From assembly GCA_030672805.1 (NCBI GenBank), contig DAOVFR010000130.1:1-7128 (forward strand): a DNA stretch of 7,128 nucleotides, given 5' to 3'. A model generated the notes under the pieces. That model searched no databases, was not told the DNA's origin, and saw only the letters and a program-made list of their open reading frames with translations. Made by a program: the position numbers and the translations under genes. The stretch is from Candidatus Krumholzibacteriota bacterium. GTDB lineage: Bacteria; Krumholzibacteriota; Krumholzibacteriia; Krumholzibacteriales; Krumholzibacteriaceae. This document shows, piece after piece, positions 1-6,586 of the stretch. Positions within the stretch are counted from its first letter, which is position 1. Each line of letters begins with the position of its first letter.

Positions 1-3
1 GCT

Positions 4-564
4 ATGGCAGAGCATGTATGTCCGTGGTGGGTCGGTTACCTTCTCCTGTCTCCGTTTCGGCGATGGGCCCAGAATCCCGACCGTATACTGAGTCCTTATG
101 TCGATGAGGGAATGACCGTTCTTGACCTGGGGTGCGGCATGGGATTTTTCACTCTGCCGCTCGCCCGGTACGTCGGTATGGGAGGGAGGGTGGTCGCGGT
201 GGACCTTCAGGAGAAGATGATCGCCGCTCTCCGGCGGCGGGCTTCCCGCGCCGGTCTCGAAGATCGCATCGATGCTCGCACCTGCACGGCGGAGAGTCTC
301 GGGATCGATGATCTTGCGGGAACGGTCGGCTTCGCCGCCGCTATCAACGTGGTGCACGAGGTGCCCGATCAGGATAATTTCTTCAGACAGGTGCACTCGA
401 CACTTACACCCAATGGAAAGTTGCTTGTGGTTGAGCCGATATTTCATGTCACTGAAGATAAATTTCGGGTATCCGAGTCGGCGGCAACCGATGGCGGTTT
501 TACGGTGATCGGCAGTCCGAAGGTCAGGAGGAGCAGGGCGGTGCTGCTCGTTAAAAAAGCCTAG
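4..564 (+). CDS. Class I SAM-dependent methyltransferase, substrate unknown
   Basis: This 186-residue protein is predicted to transfer a methyl group from S-adenosylmethionine in the cytoplasm. The sequence shows a Rossmann methyltransferase core. Motif I is VLDLGCGMGFF at residues 39-49, the acidic end of strand beta2 is D67 in VVAVDLQ, the motif IV region is around NVVHEVPD (115-122), and a late strand reads LLVVEP (140-145). The N terminus has a compact H4-V-C-P-W-W segment before the core. I recall such a segment from a widespread family of small uncharacterised methyltransferases, but it does not identify a substrate. There is no membrane segment. The ATG is three bases from the window edge, so the ribosome binding site and any upstream start cannot be seen. 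The gene runs convergently into the phosphatase gene, with 65 bases between the stop codons. Only weak hairpins lie there, so no terminator is called. The fold is secure, the substrate is not; it could act on a small molecule, a lipid quinone or a metalloid. Confidence 0.85.
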   Translation: MAEHVCPWWVGYLLLSPFRRWAQNPDRILSPYVDEGMTVLDLGCGMGFFTLPLARYVGMGGRVVAVDLQEKMIAALRRRASRAGLEDRIDARTCTAESLGIDDLAGTVGFAAAINVVHEVPDQDNFFRQVHSTLTPNGKLLVVEPIFHVTEDKFRVSESAATDGGFTVIGSPKVRRSRAVLLVKKA

Positions 565-629
565 AGTGCTTTTCACGTATGGGGTCCGACGGTTTCGGTA
601 ACGTACATGGCAGGGATCCGTTCGGGATT

Positions 630-3600
630 CTATTCCTCACTGTACCTGATAGTGACGACCGTGATGTCATCCGTACCGACGGAGGTTCCGGCGTAGCGAA
701 GCGTGCGCTCGAGCAGTTTATCGGCGATCCATTCGATGTCGTTCTTCATGGCGAGCTCCTTGAAGGTCCGTATGAGGTTGTTGTATCCCCACGGCTCACC
801 CTCCACGTTGACCTGCTCCGGCAGTCCGTCCGTGTACAGGAGAAGGGTGTCCCCCGGTCTGAAGTCGGTCTCGACGATATGAAACGCCTGGTCGTCGCGA
901 ATGCCGGGGGAGTATCCACCGAGCGGTCCGACCTCGGAGACGGTTCCATCACTCCTCGCGATGAGCGGGAACGGGTGGCCGTTGGCGCTGCAGCCGATTC
1001 TACCAGCGGCGGGGTCCAGGATGAGGTAGCAGAGCGTCATGAACATCTCCTTGCCGGCCGAGCCAAACCGGATTACCTCGTTCAGCGACTCGAGCATGTC
1101 CTTGAGATCGCTCCCCGCGCTGCGGTGTACTGTCATCAACGACGCTTTGGCCATCGAGACCATGATTCCCGCCTGCAGCCCATGGCCCGACACATCCCCC
1201 ATTACGACGACGAGTCTCCCATCGTCGAGGAGCCGGAAGTCGAAGTAGTCGCCGCCCACATCAGATGTGGGTATGATCTTGCCGACCAGGTGGAATCTGC
1301 CGAGGCGGTGCGAGCCGGCCGGGATCAGCCCTTCCTGGAGCCGCCGCACGGCGGATATTTCCGCATCGACCTCGGCACGTCTCAGCTCGGCGACCTGGCG
1401 TTTTTTAAGTTTCTCGATCCTGAAGCGGTTGATCAGCAGGGAGACGAAAAGCAGCGGGACGAGCGCTGAAGCGCCGTAGCCCATGTATTTCCACGGGAAT
1501 GGGGGATGGTAGTACACCACCCTCCAGCCGAAGATATTGCTCGCCACGGTGCCGTAGAGGTTGCCGTCGACCAACTGGGGATTGAATCCGAAGTTCTGGA
1601 ACGGCAGCGTCTCGCGTGACAGGACCGTCCCGGTACGTGGGTCGAGCAACAGCAGCGTGCCGTTCGCGAGAAGGACCGGAAGCGCTTCCTCGTCCGTGGA
1701 GAAACAGGATACGGGATCTCCACCCATTCTATATAGATTATCGAACGATTGCTTCCACAGAACGCGATCCGCGTCGTTGGCCGTTATCGAGATATCGACC
1801 GCCAGGATATCGCCGGGTCCCCGTTTGTACATTATCATCAGGTCGGCATGCGTTATCATCGGCATTGGATCGAAGTCGGTGATTCCCTTGATCATGACCC
1901 GCTTCCGAGAGCCGGTAAGTGGGTTGAAGAACAGGAGCGAATCATCACGCTGGTAAACCAGCTCGCCCGATGAATTGAGGGCCTTGATCCAGAAAGCCTG
2001 CGGGATCTCGAGCTCATCGAGGTACTCGCCCGTATCCGGGTCGACCTCGACCAGATTGAAGCAATCGATATCACGGTAGCCGATACGCCCGTTGAGCACT
2101 GTGAAGTGCAGCGTGTCGCCGTCCCTCGTTACGGTCAGGTCAAGGGGAGCCCTGTCGGGATAATATGTCTTGATCCGGTTTACGTAATGAAGCATGCCCT
2201 CCCTGTAGCCTCCGAACGAAATGACGATATCTCCCACCCTGATCCCGATCGAATCGGCCTGTGAACCTTCCGCGACGGTTTCGATAAGGTGTCCGTACTT
2301 CCGGTGCAGGTAATACCTGTTGCCGATACGCACCGGGTTGACGGACATCGTATCGATCCAGTTCTTTCCCCGCCCCGTGAGATCGAAGCCGGCGGCGAAG
2401 GTCATTCTGCCCGTGATCCGCTCGCTCAGGGAAAAGTTCGTCAGGACCCTGTCCCCGGGCATGTCGCTGAGCGGGAAGGCGTCCACCGCGTAATCGGCGA
2501 TGAGCTGGCTCTGCGGGTTTTTCGTCTCTATCCTTGTTTCCATCAGTTTCCCGAGGTTGACAAGCTCGCCCGTTTCCTTCAGATGGAGTGGGTTCCAGAC
2601 GATGGCGTTTCCGTTCTCGCTTCTCGAATAAGAGAAAAAGAAATTGCCTTGGCTCGAAATGCTCAACCCCGCCAGTTTGATCATTGATTTTTCGCCCCGG
2701 TAACCGGGGCCTGGAAACCAGTAACATTTTCTCTCTTCGTCCCTGATGACCGTATGCGGGTACACGATGACGGGAAACGCGAAGATTCCCTTGTCCAGTA
2801 CGATTATGGCAAAGAAATCCGCAAGGTGCGGTTCGATGAACACCTCTGAACCTGCATTTTTCAGTTTATCGATCCAAACCCCGCTTCCTGTCCGTATCGC
2901 CATGTCGCCGATCAACCGGATGTATTCCTTCTGAAGATTGAGACTGCTCAGGATATCCGACAGGTTCTTCGTGAGGTCGCCTGAGAGGTTCGTCCCGAGC
3001 GCGAGGGCTTCGCGCACGTTCAACAGGGTGCCCGAGGTGTCTTGCATTCCCCACTTGCTCGAAGCGGCGACGGCGATGAGATCGCTCTTCAGCTTCTTTG
3101 TCTCGCTTATCTCGTAAACGCCGAGCGCGTTGTCTCCATGCAGAAGCACCTTTGTCGTGTCCCGGTTCACATGCCTGTTCCGTGTGGCCGCGAACGGGAC
3201 GCGAAACACTTCCGTTCCCGTCTCGATGTCGACGAGGGAGGTGCCGTCCACGTGATTGATCGCCAGGTACTTATCGGCGATCTTACTGAAGATAGACGTA
3301 TGCGATGTGGTGTATCGTTTGGTCCAGAGGGTCCTGAGGGGATTCAGTCCGAGAGCGGAGAACTCTCCCGGAGCGTTGTATATGGTGAGTATTTCCTTCT
3401 CCTTGACGTAATAGGCGATCATATCCTCCGCGTCGGATTCATAGAGCGGCTTGTACCCCTTGAAGATCTTCACGCCGCTGTTCCCGTGATGGATCAACGT
3501 ATCGCCCTTCCAGAATGTGCCGATTCTCAATGCGAAGTCGCCTCCGAGGCAGGAAGCGGTTGCGTGGACCGGCCGGGCGTTGGTGCCTTCCGGCCTGAAG

Positions 3601-4592
3601 ATTCTGAGGCTGTCGGCGTCGCTCTGCGCGAACCATCCGCCGGACCCGTCGTCATCGATCTTCTTCGTGGCGTGATTGATGTTCATCGCATGGGGAAGAT
3701 GAACGACGCGCATATCGCAGCTTCCGTCGGCAGCGGGGCGCAGCATGAAGAGCGTGTCGTTTCTGACAGCGGTGAGCTTCTCGGTGTATTCATTGCTGAA
3801 GACATCATGCGGGGATACGGCGAACGGCAGCGTGAAGAGCAGTTTCTTTTCCCACGTTCCGACAGCCAGGGAATATATCCTGTTCCCGTCAATGAAGTTC
3901 CAGGCGTTGGGGTTCTTGATGATCTTGTACTGATCCCAGGCTTTCTTGTCCGGATCGATACCCCGGAACGTGTGTACCTCGTGCATTGATCCCGTCGCGG
4001 GATCGAAGACCGTCAACCCCCATCCCCCCGGTCCCTTTTCGAGGATATCTATCACATCGGCGTCGATGATGCGCTTAACATCGATATCTTCGATCCCCTC
4101 CCGCACGATAGTGCGCTCGCCTTCGGGCCGTCCCGCTTCGAACCATACGACCTTGTAACCGATATATCCGATCCTGTTGAGGTAGATGATGGTGTGATTC
4201 GGGCTGTGCGTGCTTTCGAAGACATACCACGGCGAAAAGTCGACCACGCGAATCAACTTGCCGTCGGCGGGATCGTGGATCTCCACCCTGTTCAGGTTCC
4301 AGCTCTGGTCCTTGTCGCTCGTCGCGAGGAAGACATACTCGCCGGTAAAGTAGGTCATCAAGGGATTTCGATCTCCACGGTATGTCCAGTCCCCGGAGCC
4401 GCTTATCTCGATCCAGCGCAGCGCCCGTGCGGCCAGAGCATCCGCTTCCTCCCATCGTTTCGACCGGTATGCTTCCATCGCACGTTCGTGCTGTATGCGG
4501 ATGTTTTCGGCCGCATCGAGGCAGGTGGAAACGAGAACGGCGGAGAGGACCGTCAAGATCAAGAAATCTCGAGTTTTGGATAGTTTACCCAT
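630..4592 (-). CDS. Membrane-anchored SpoIIE/PP2C-type serine phosphatase with large propeller and PDZ sensor
   Basis: This 1320-residue protein is predicted to sense an extracytoplasmic signal and dephosphorylate a phosphoserine/threonine protein in the cytoplasm, as RsbU/SpoIIE proteins do for STAS anti-anti-sigma partners. Residues 1-28 form a signal peptide or anchor; C24 gives only a poor lipobox (VSTC). Residues 29-62 look like a TPR helical hairpin. From about 65 to 1030 the protein is beta-rich with propeller-like blade motifs (DPATG at 197, DIETG at 455, DPDTG at 851, NPLTG at 890, DPRTG at 984). A PDZ-like domain lies at about 758-840 (VGDIVISFGG around D788). One transmembrane helix spans 1038-1056, followed by a charged coiled coil at 1057-1083. 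The catalytic domain runs from 1085 to 1317: LQEGLIP (1085-1091), GGDYFDF (D1115), GDVSGHG (D1133), YTDG (D1255) and GTDDIT (D1308, D1309). All expected metal-binding aspartates are present. The ATG is supported by GGTGA six bases upstream (4599-4603 on this strand's complement). No STAS or anti-sigma kinase partner is in the window. Confidence 0.93.
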   Translation of the reverse strand: MGKLSKTRDFLILTVLSAVLVSTCLDAAENIRIQHERAMEAYRSKRWEEADALAARALRWIEISGSGDWTYRGDRNPLMTYFTGEYVFLATSDKDQSWNLNRVEIHDPADGKLIRVVDFSPWYVFESTHSPNHTIIYLNRIGYIGYKVVWFEAGRPEGERTIVREGIEDIDVKRIIDADVIDILEKGPGGWGLTVFDPATGSMHEVHTFRGIDPDKKAWDQYKIIKNPNAWNFIDGNRIYSLAVGTWEKKLLFTLPFAVSPHDVFSNEYTEKLTAVRNDTLFMLRPAADGSCDMRVVHLPHAMNINHATKKIDDDGSGGWFAQSDADSLRIFRPEGTNARPVHATASCLGGDFALRIGTFWKGDTLIHHGNSGVKIFKGYKPLYESDAEDMIAYYVKEKEILTIYNAPGEFSALGLNPLRTLWTKRYTTSHTSIFSKIADKYLAINHVDGTSLVDIETGTEVFRVPFAATRNRHVNRDTTKVLLHGDNALGVYEISETKKLKSDLIAVAASSKWGMQDTSGTLLNVREALALGTNLSGDLTKNLSDILSSLNLQKEYIRLIGDMAIRTGSGVWIDKLKNAGSEVFIEPHLADFFAIIVLDKGIFAFPVIVYPHTVIRDEERKCYWFPGPGYRGEKSMIKLAGLSISSQGNFFFSYSRSENGNAIVWNPLHLKETGELVNLGKLMETRIETKNPQSQLIADYAVDAFPLSDMPGDRVLTNFSLSERITGRMTFAAGFDLTGRGKNWIDTMSVNPVRIGNRYYLHRKYGHLIETVAEGSQADSIGIRVGDIVISFGGYREGMLHYVNRIKTYYPDRAPLDLTVTRDGDTLHFTVLNGRIGYRDIDCFNLVEVDPDTGEYLDELEIPQAFWIKALNSSGELVYQRDDSLLFFNPLTGSRKRVMIKGITDFDPMPMITHADLMIMYKRGPGDILAVDISITANDADRVLWKQSFDNLYRMGGDPVSCFSTDEEALPVLLANGTLLLLDPRTGTVLSRETLPFQNFGFNPQLVDGNLYGTVASNIFGWRVVYYHPPFPWKYMGYGASALVPLLFVSLLINRFRIEKLKKRQVAELRRAEVDAEISAVRRLQEGLIPAGSHRLGRFHLVGKIIPTSDVGGDYFDFRLLDDGRLVVVMGDVSGHGLQAGIMVSMAKASLMTVHRSAGSDLKDMLESLNEVIRFGSAGKEMFMTLCYLILDPAAGRIGCSANGHPFPLIARSDGTVSEVGPLGGYSPGIRDDQAFHIVETDFRPGDTLLLYTDGLPEQVNVEGEPWGYNNLIRTFKELAMKNDIEWIADKLLERTLRYAGTSVGTDDITVVTIRYSEE

Positions 4593-4821
4593 ATGGTTTC
4601 ACCGCCCGCGCTATTGATATACATGCTCGTTCGACATATTGTATCATCCCGTGTTCCCAATAATACTATTTTCCCGATTCCGGGGTAAAAGTATATTTTT
4701 TGATCTTTTCATTTCTCTCCAGAGTGTGAGCGCCGGCTGCTGCGTGCCGTCGAGTTCCTTCTTACGGATTGCCCCGTCCGGATTATGATAGTATCGTTCC
4801 CGGTATCGTTGGCGGGACCCC

Positions 4822-4849
4822 TTTACTTTTTCATAGATTGGGGTATATT
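4822..4849 (+). promoter_or_regulatory. Predicted sigma70-type promoter of ssrA
   Basis: A -35-like TTTACT (4822-4827) and a -10-like TATATT (4844-4849) are separated by 16 bases. An overlapping TATTAT at 4846-4851 would give 18 bases. Each -10 candidate matches the consensus at five of six positions and the -35 at four. Transcription would start near 4856-4858, leaving a leader of about 13-15 bases for RNase P to remove before the mature tmRNA 5' end at 4871. The match and position are seen directly; promoter activity is inferred. Confidence 0.6.
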
Positions 4850-4870
4850 ATAGACAGCACACCTATTGAT

Positions 4871-5224
4871 GGGGGCGAAAGGATTCGACGAGGATGGAAG
4901 ATGTGAGGGAAGCGTGCCGAGGTGCCATCAACCTCGAAAAACAGGTGGCAACCAAACAATTGCCAACGATTTGGCACTGGCCGCCTAGTACATAGGCGGT
5001 TCGTCCTCACCGGCCGCGCCGGCAGGGCCGGATGAAGGGCGTCGATTACTGACGGCTAGTCCGCCGACACGCTCCCGGGACGCGGGCGAAACATATGGGA
5101 GCTGGCCGAATGGTTCCGTTGCCTGTTGCAGAACCGTGAGGCGAGAAAAACACGACAGGCTACGCACGTAGAAGCCTTGCTGAAGCATTTTCGGACGCGG
5201 GTTCGATTCCCGCCGCCTCCACCA
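4871..5224 (+). ncRNA. ssrA: Transfer-messenger RNA (tmRNA), one-piece
   Basis: tmRNA rescues stalled ribosomes with SmpB and tags the incomplete protein for proteolysis. The 354-base molecule has both tRNA-like ends. The 5' strand GGGGGCG (4871-4877) pairs with CGCCTCC (5214-5220), including a G-U at the third pair, the alanine identity signal. A discriminator A and an encoded CCA follow (5221-5224). The T arm is GCGGG-TTCGATT-CCCGC (5197-5213), preceded by TTTCGGAC as in E. coli. The 5' D-region reads GGATTCGACG. Pseudoknot 1 forms from CGAGGT (4918-4923) with ACCTCG (4931-4936) and from TGCCA (4923-4927) with TGGCA (4946-4950), sharing base 4923 between the two alternatives. The tag frame starts 11 bases later, the same spacing as in E. 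coli. The tag stop codon sits at the foot of a perfect 7 bp hairpin (4981-4987 with 4993-4999), corresponding to helix 5. The gene is not split or permuted. It diverges from the phosphatase gene and has its own promoter and terminator. Confidence 0.97.
4962..4988 (+). other. tmRNA tag reading frame (ANDLALAA-stop)
   Basis: The resume codon is GCC at 4962, followed by AAC GAT TTG GCA CTG GCC GCC and the stop TAG at 4986-4988. With the alanine carried on the tmRNA the added tag is A-ANDLALAA, ending in the LAA that ClpX recognises in the E. coli system. The start is set by its position 11 bases after the 3' strand of pseudoknot 1. An in-frame GGC at 4947 would lie inside that pseudoknot and was rejected. 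The encoded tag is eight codons, two fewer than the ten in E. coli. Confidence 0.85.
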
Positions 5225-5235
5225 TTGAATTTCAG

Positions 5236-5290
5236 ACGAACCGGTCCATGTGCCGCAAGCGGCATTTCGGGCGGTTCGTTTTTGTTTTTT
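5236..5290 (+). terminator. Rho-independent terminator of ssrA
   Basis: The arms ACGAACCG (5236-5243) and CGGTTCGT (5272-5279) pair perfectly over eight bases. They enclose an inner hairpin, TGCCGC (5251-5256) with GCGGCA (5259-5264). The outer stem runs straight into a T-rich tract (5279-5290) with two interrupting bases or fewer. The structure begins 11 bases after the tmRNA CCA end, so it ends the ssrA transcript and separates it from the sigma factor module downstream. Confidence 0.9.
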
Positions 5291-5317
5291 TGTGATAGGG
5301 GATTACGGTATTATACA
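5290..5317 (+). promoter_or_regulatory. Weak candidate promoter upstream of the sigma factor gene
   Basis: TTGTGA (5290-5295) and TATACA (5312-5317) are 16 bases apart, each matching the sigma70 hexamer at about four positions. If used, the transcript would carry a leader of about 200 bases before the sigma factor start. That leader contains a possible hairpin, TGTGGG (5399-5404) with CCCACA (5418-5423), and repeat copy 1. I see no clear ECF-type GGAAC/CGTC promoter in the 5320-5527 interval, which otherwise holds no supportable gene. Confidence 0.25.
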
Positions 5318-5471
5318 ACGCGGTCAATTCCATCAGCCGACAACCGGATTTGGAGGACTTGATCTTTATCCAGCAGGAGTTAAAGAGTAGAAATGCTATG
5401 TGGGAATACGGCCTCTACCCACACGATTCCCGGAAGGGCCGATACAGTAGAATCCAAGGACGACGTGTAAC

Positions 5472-5504
5472 AAAGCCCATATGGCAAGTGTCAGATAGAG
5501 TGCA
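5472..5504 (+). repeat. Dispersed repeat, copy 1 (upstream of sigma factor)
   Basis: The core fits AGTGTCRGATAGRGTGCA (5487-5504) and is preceded by the palindrome CCATATGG (5477-5484). Over the 24-base segment 5481-5504 it matches copy 2 (7043-7066) at 20 positions, and all four differences are transitions. The flank AAAGCCCAT also resembles the flank of copy 2 with a one-base indel. It ends 10 bases before the ribosome binding site of the sigma factor gene. Confidence 0.7.
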
Positions 5505-5514
5505 GATGTATTCT

Positions 5515-5520
5515 AAGGTG
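5515..5520 (+). promoter_or_regulatory. Ribosome binding site deciding a GTG start
   Basis: AAGGTG lies seven bases before the GTG at 5528 but 13 bases before the in-frame ATG at 5534. The spacing favours GTG as the start of the sigma factor. The conserved sigma domain begins only near residue 29, so protein homology does not settle the choice. Confidence 0.55.
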
Positions 5521-5527
5521 TCAAGCA

Positions 5528-6124
5528 GTGGCAATGTTTCAGTTAGCAGGCATTATCGAGACGGGAGTTAACATAGCTGCTAACCGTATCCAATCGAGAT
5601 TGATTTTGTCGGATTCACGGCTTATAGCCCGAGTCAAAGACGGCGATGAAGAAGCATTCGGCGAGATCGTGAAACGTTACCAAGGCTTTGTTTACAGGCA
5701 GGCGTGGGGCTATCTCCAGGATGATGAGGCAGCCAAAGACGCCGCCCAAGACGTGTTCGTAGCAGCATATAAAGGCATTACCTATCTAAAGAACGATTCG
5801 GCTCTTCGCCGGTGGCTGTACCGTATTTGCAGGAACTATTGTTTGAATGTCATTCGTAGATGGAAGCTCGAACACAAGCTTCGCTCTGAAGCTTCAAATG
5901 AGGTGAGCTCGGATGCGGCCCTCCGCATAACAATAAAGGATTTGATTTCCGAACTTAACGACCCATACCGCGAGGTGATTATTCAAAGGTACTATCACGA
6001 CCTGACGTATGAACAGATTGCTCAGGTCTTGGACATTTCACTCAGCACAGTGAAGATCAGGCTGTTTCGTGCCAAAAAAATGCTTAAGAGAATGCTAGGA
6101 GAAAAAACAGATGAAATGCGTTGA
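5528..6124 (+). CDS. ECF-type RNA polymerase sigma factor
   Basis: This 198-residue protein is predicted to direct RNA polymerase to a small regulon in response to an envelope signal. Region 2 spans about 29-111. It includes DSRLIARVKDGDEEAF, the core-binding and -10-recognition helices around DDEAAKDAAQDVFVAAY (65-81), and the RRWLYRICRNYCLNVIRR end. Region 4 spans about 138-190, with a helix-turn-helix in LTYEQIAQVLDISLSTVKIRLFRAK (159-183). The two-domain layout without region 3, and the length, are typical of ECF (sigma70 group 4) factors. The first 28 residues are a non-conserved extension, so a later start is possible. The GTG start is chosen from AAGGTG seven bases upstream. The gene overlaps the anti-sigma gene by 14 bases, indicating translational coupling. 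It looks less GC-rich than the phosphatase and methyltransferase genes. No target promoters can be assigned from the window. Confidence 0.93.
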   Translation: MAMFQLAGIIETGVNIAANRIQSRLILSDSRLIARVKDGDEEAFGEIVKRYQGFVYRQAWGYLQDDEAAKDAAQDVFVAAYKGITYLKNDSALRRWLYRICRNYCLNVIRRWKLEHKLRSEASNEVSSDAALRITIKDLISELNDPYREVIIQRYYHDLTYEQIAQVLDISLSTVKIRLFRAKKMLKRMLGEKTDEMR

Positions 6125-6515
6125 CATATTGAAGACCATTAACGACTATGCCGGAGATCTTGAAATCGTGAGGCGTCACCTGGAGAGCTGTCCCGAGTGC
6201 TCAAGGAGATTCGCACGCGATCTGGAGATCGAATGCGCTCTCCGGGATCTTGGTCTCGGGGTTGCACCTATAGATATTTCCGCTGAGGTCAGGAATTCTC
6301 TTGGTCTATTGAATAAACGCCGGTTTAAGCGTGACCTGGTCCGAAAGTTGGTTTGGGTGACTGTGCCTGCAGCAATCTCGGTCCTGCTGATAATAACGAT
6401 GCCCATCCTGGCCGGCTGGCTGAATGAGGCATATGATCTCGTCAACAGTTTTCATATCGGTCGATCGATTGACTCTGCAATATCCTTTTTCATTTCGAAT
6501 ATTTATTCTATCTGA
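6111..6515 (+). CDS. Zinc-finger (ZAS) membrane anti-sigma factor
   Basis: This 134-residue protein is predicted to bind and inhibit the ECF sigma factor encoded just upstream. The N-terminal domain has the ZAS signature H23-x3-C27-x2-C30, plus C3 as a possible fourth ligand as in RsrA-like proteins. A positively charged stretch (70-79, KRRFKRDLVR) precedes a transmembrane helix at about 80-101. Only some 33 residues follow, and the last part (118-134) is again hydrophobic. The extracytoplasmic part is therefore unusually small for a signal receptor. The start at 6111 is supported by AGGAG (6097-6101) nine bases upstream and lies inside the sigma gene. This overlap is classic for sigma/anti-sigma pairs and keeps their amounts matched. 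Whether the signal is redox (through the zinc cysteines), membrane stress or a partner protein cannot be told from the sequence. Confidence 0.88.
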   Translation: MKCVDILKTINDYAGDLEIVRRHLESCPECSRRFARDLEIECALRDLGLGVAPIDISAEVRNSLGLLNKRRFKRDLVRKLVWVTVPAAISVLLIITMPILAGWLNEAYDLVNSFHIGRSIDSAISFFISNIYSI

Positions 6516-6563
6516 TAATGGCGGGTCTTGTTTGGGTTATCACGTATCTATGGCGGGAAACCC

Positions 6564-6586
6564 GGAGGACCGTTCGGTGGTCTTCT
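6564..6586. terminator. Possible shared hairpin between convergent genes
   Basis: GAGGACC (6565-6571) pairs with GGTCTTC (6579-6585) over seven bases with one G-U and a seven-base loop; G6564 and T6586 can add a wobble pair. It sits after the anti-sigma stop codon and touches the stop codon of the convergent gene. No proper T-tract follows on either strand, so it is at best a weak terminator or an mRNA 3'-end stabiliser. Confidence 0.35.

Noticed and set aside
565..629. Terminator between the convergent methyltransferase and phosphatase genes
   Set aside because: Only 4-base stems are visible and no T-tract follows on either strand.
579..1469. 296-residue plus-strand open frame
   Set aside because: It lies wholly antisense to the catalytic end of the phosphatase gene, whose protein has clear motifs. 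The frame has no recognisable domain and its composition is that of an antisense shadow in GC-rich DNA.
2140..2727. 195-residue minus-strand frame
   Set aside because: Another frame of the phosphatase gene on the same strand; arginine-rich low-complexity translation with no domain.
3042..3989. 315-residue plus-strand open frame
   Set aside because: Antisense to the phosphatase sensor region, with no domain and no supporting ribosome binding site.
4638..4643. TACAAT on the minus strand as the -10 of the phosphatase promoter
   Set aside because: The hexamer is acceptable and well placed, but no reasonable -35 lies 16-18 bases upstream, so no promoter is called.
4947..4961. In-frame GGC as an earlier tmRNA resume codon, giving a 13-codon tag
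   Set aside because: It falls inside the 3' strand of pseudoknot 1 (4946-4950), whereas GCC at 4962 has the expected 11-base spacing.
4985..5362. Short open frames on both strands across the tmRNA
   Set aside because: They overlap the structured tmRNA and its terminator; the RNA gene explains the sequence.
5350..5571. 73-residue plus-strand frame starting with TTG
   Set aside because: It overlaps the start of the sigma factor gene in another frame and has no recognisable domain; TTG is a weak start even though GGAGG-like bases are nearby.
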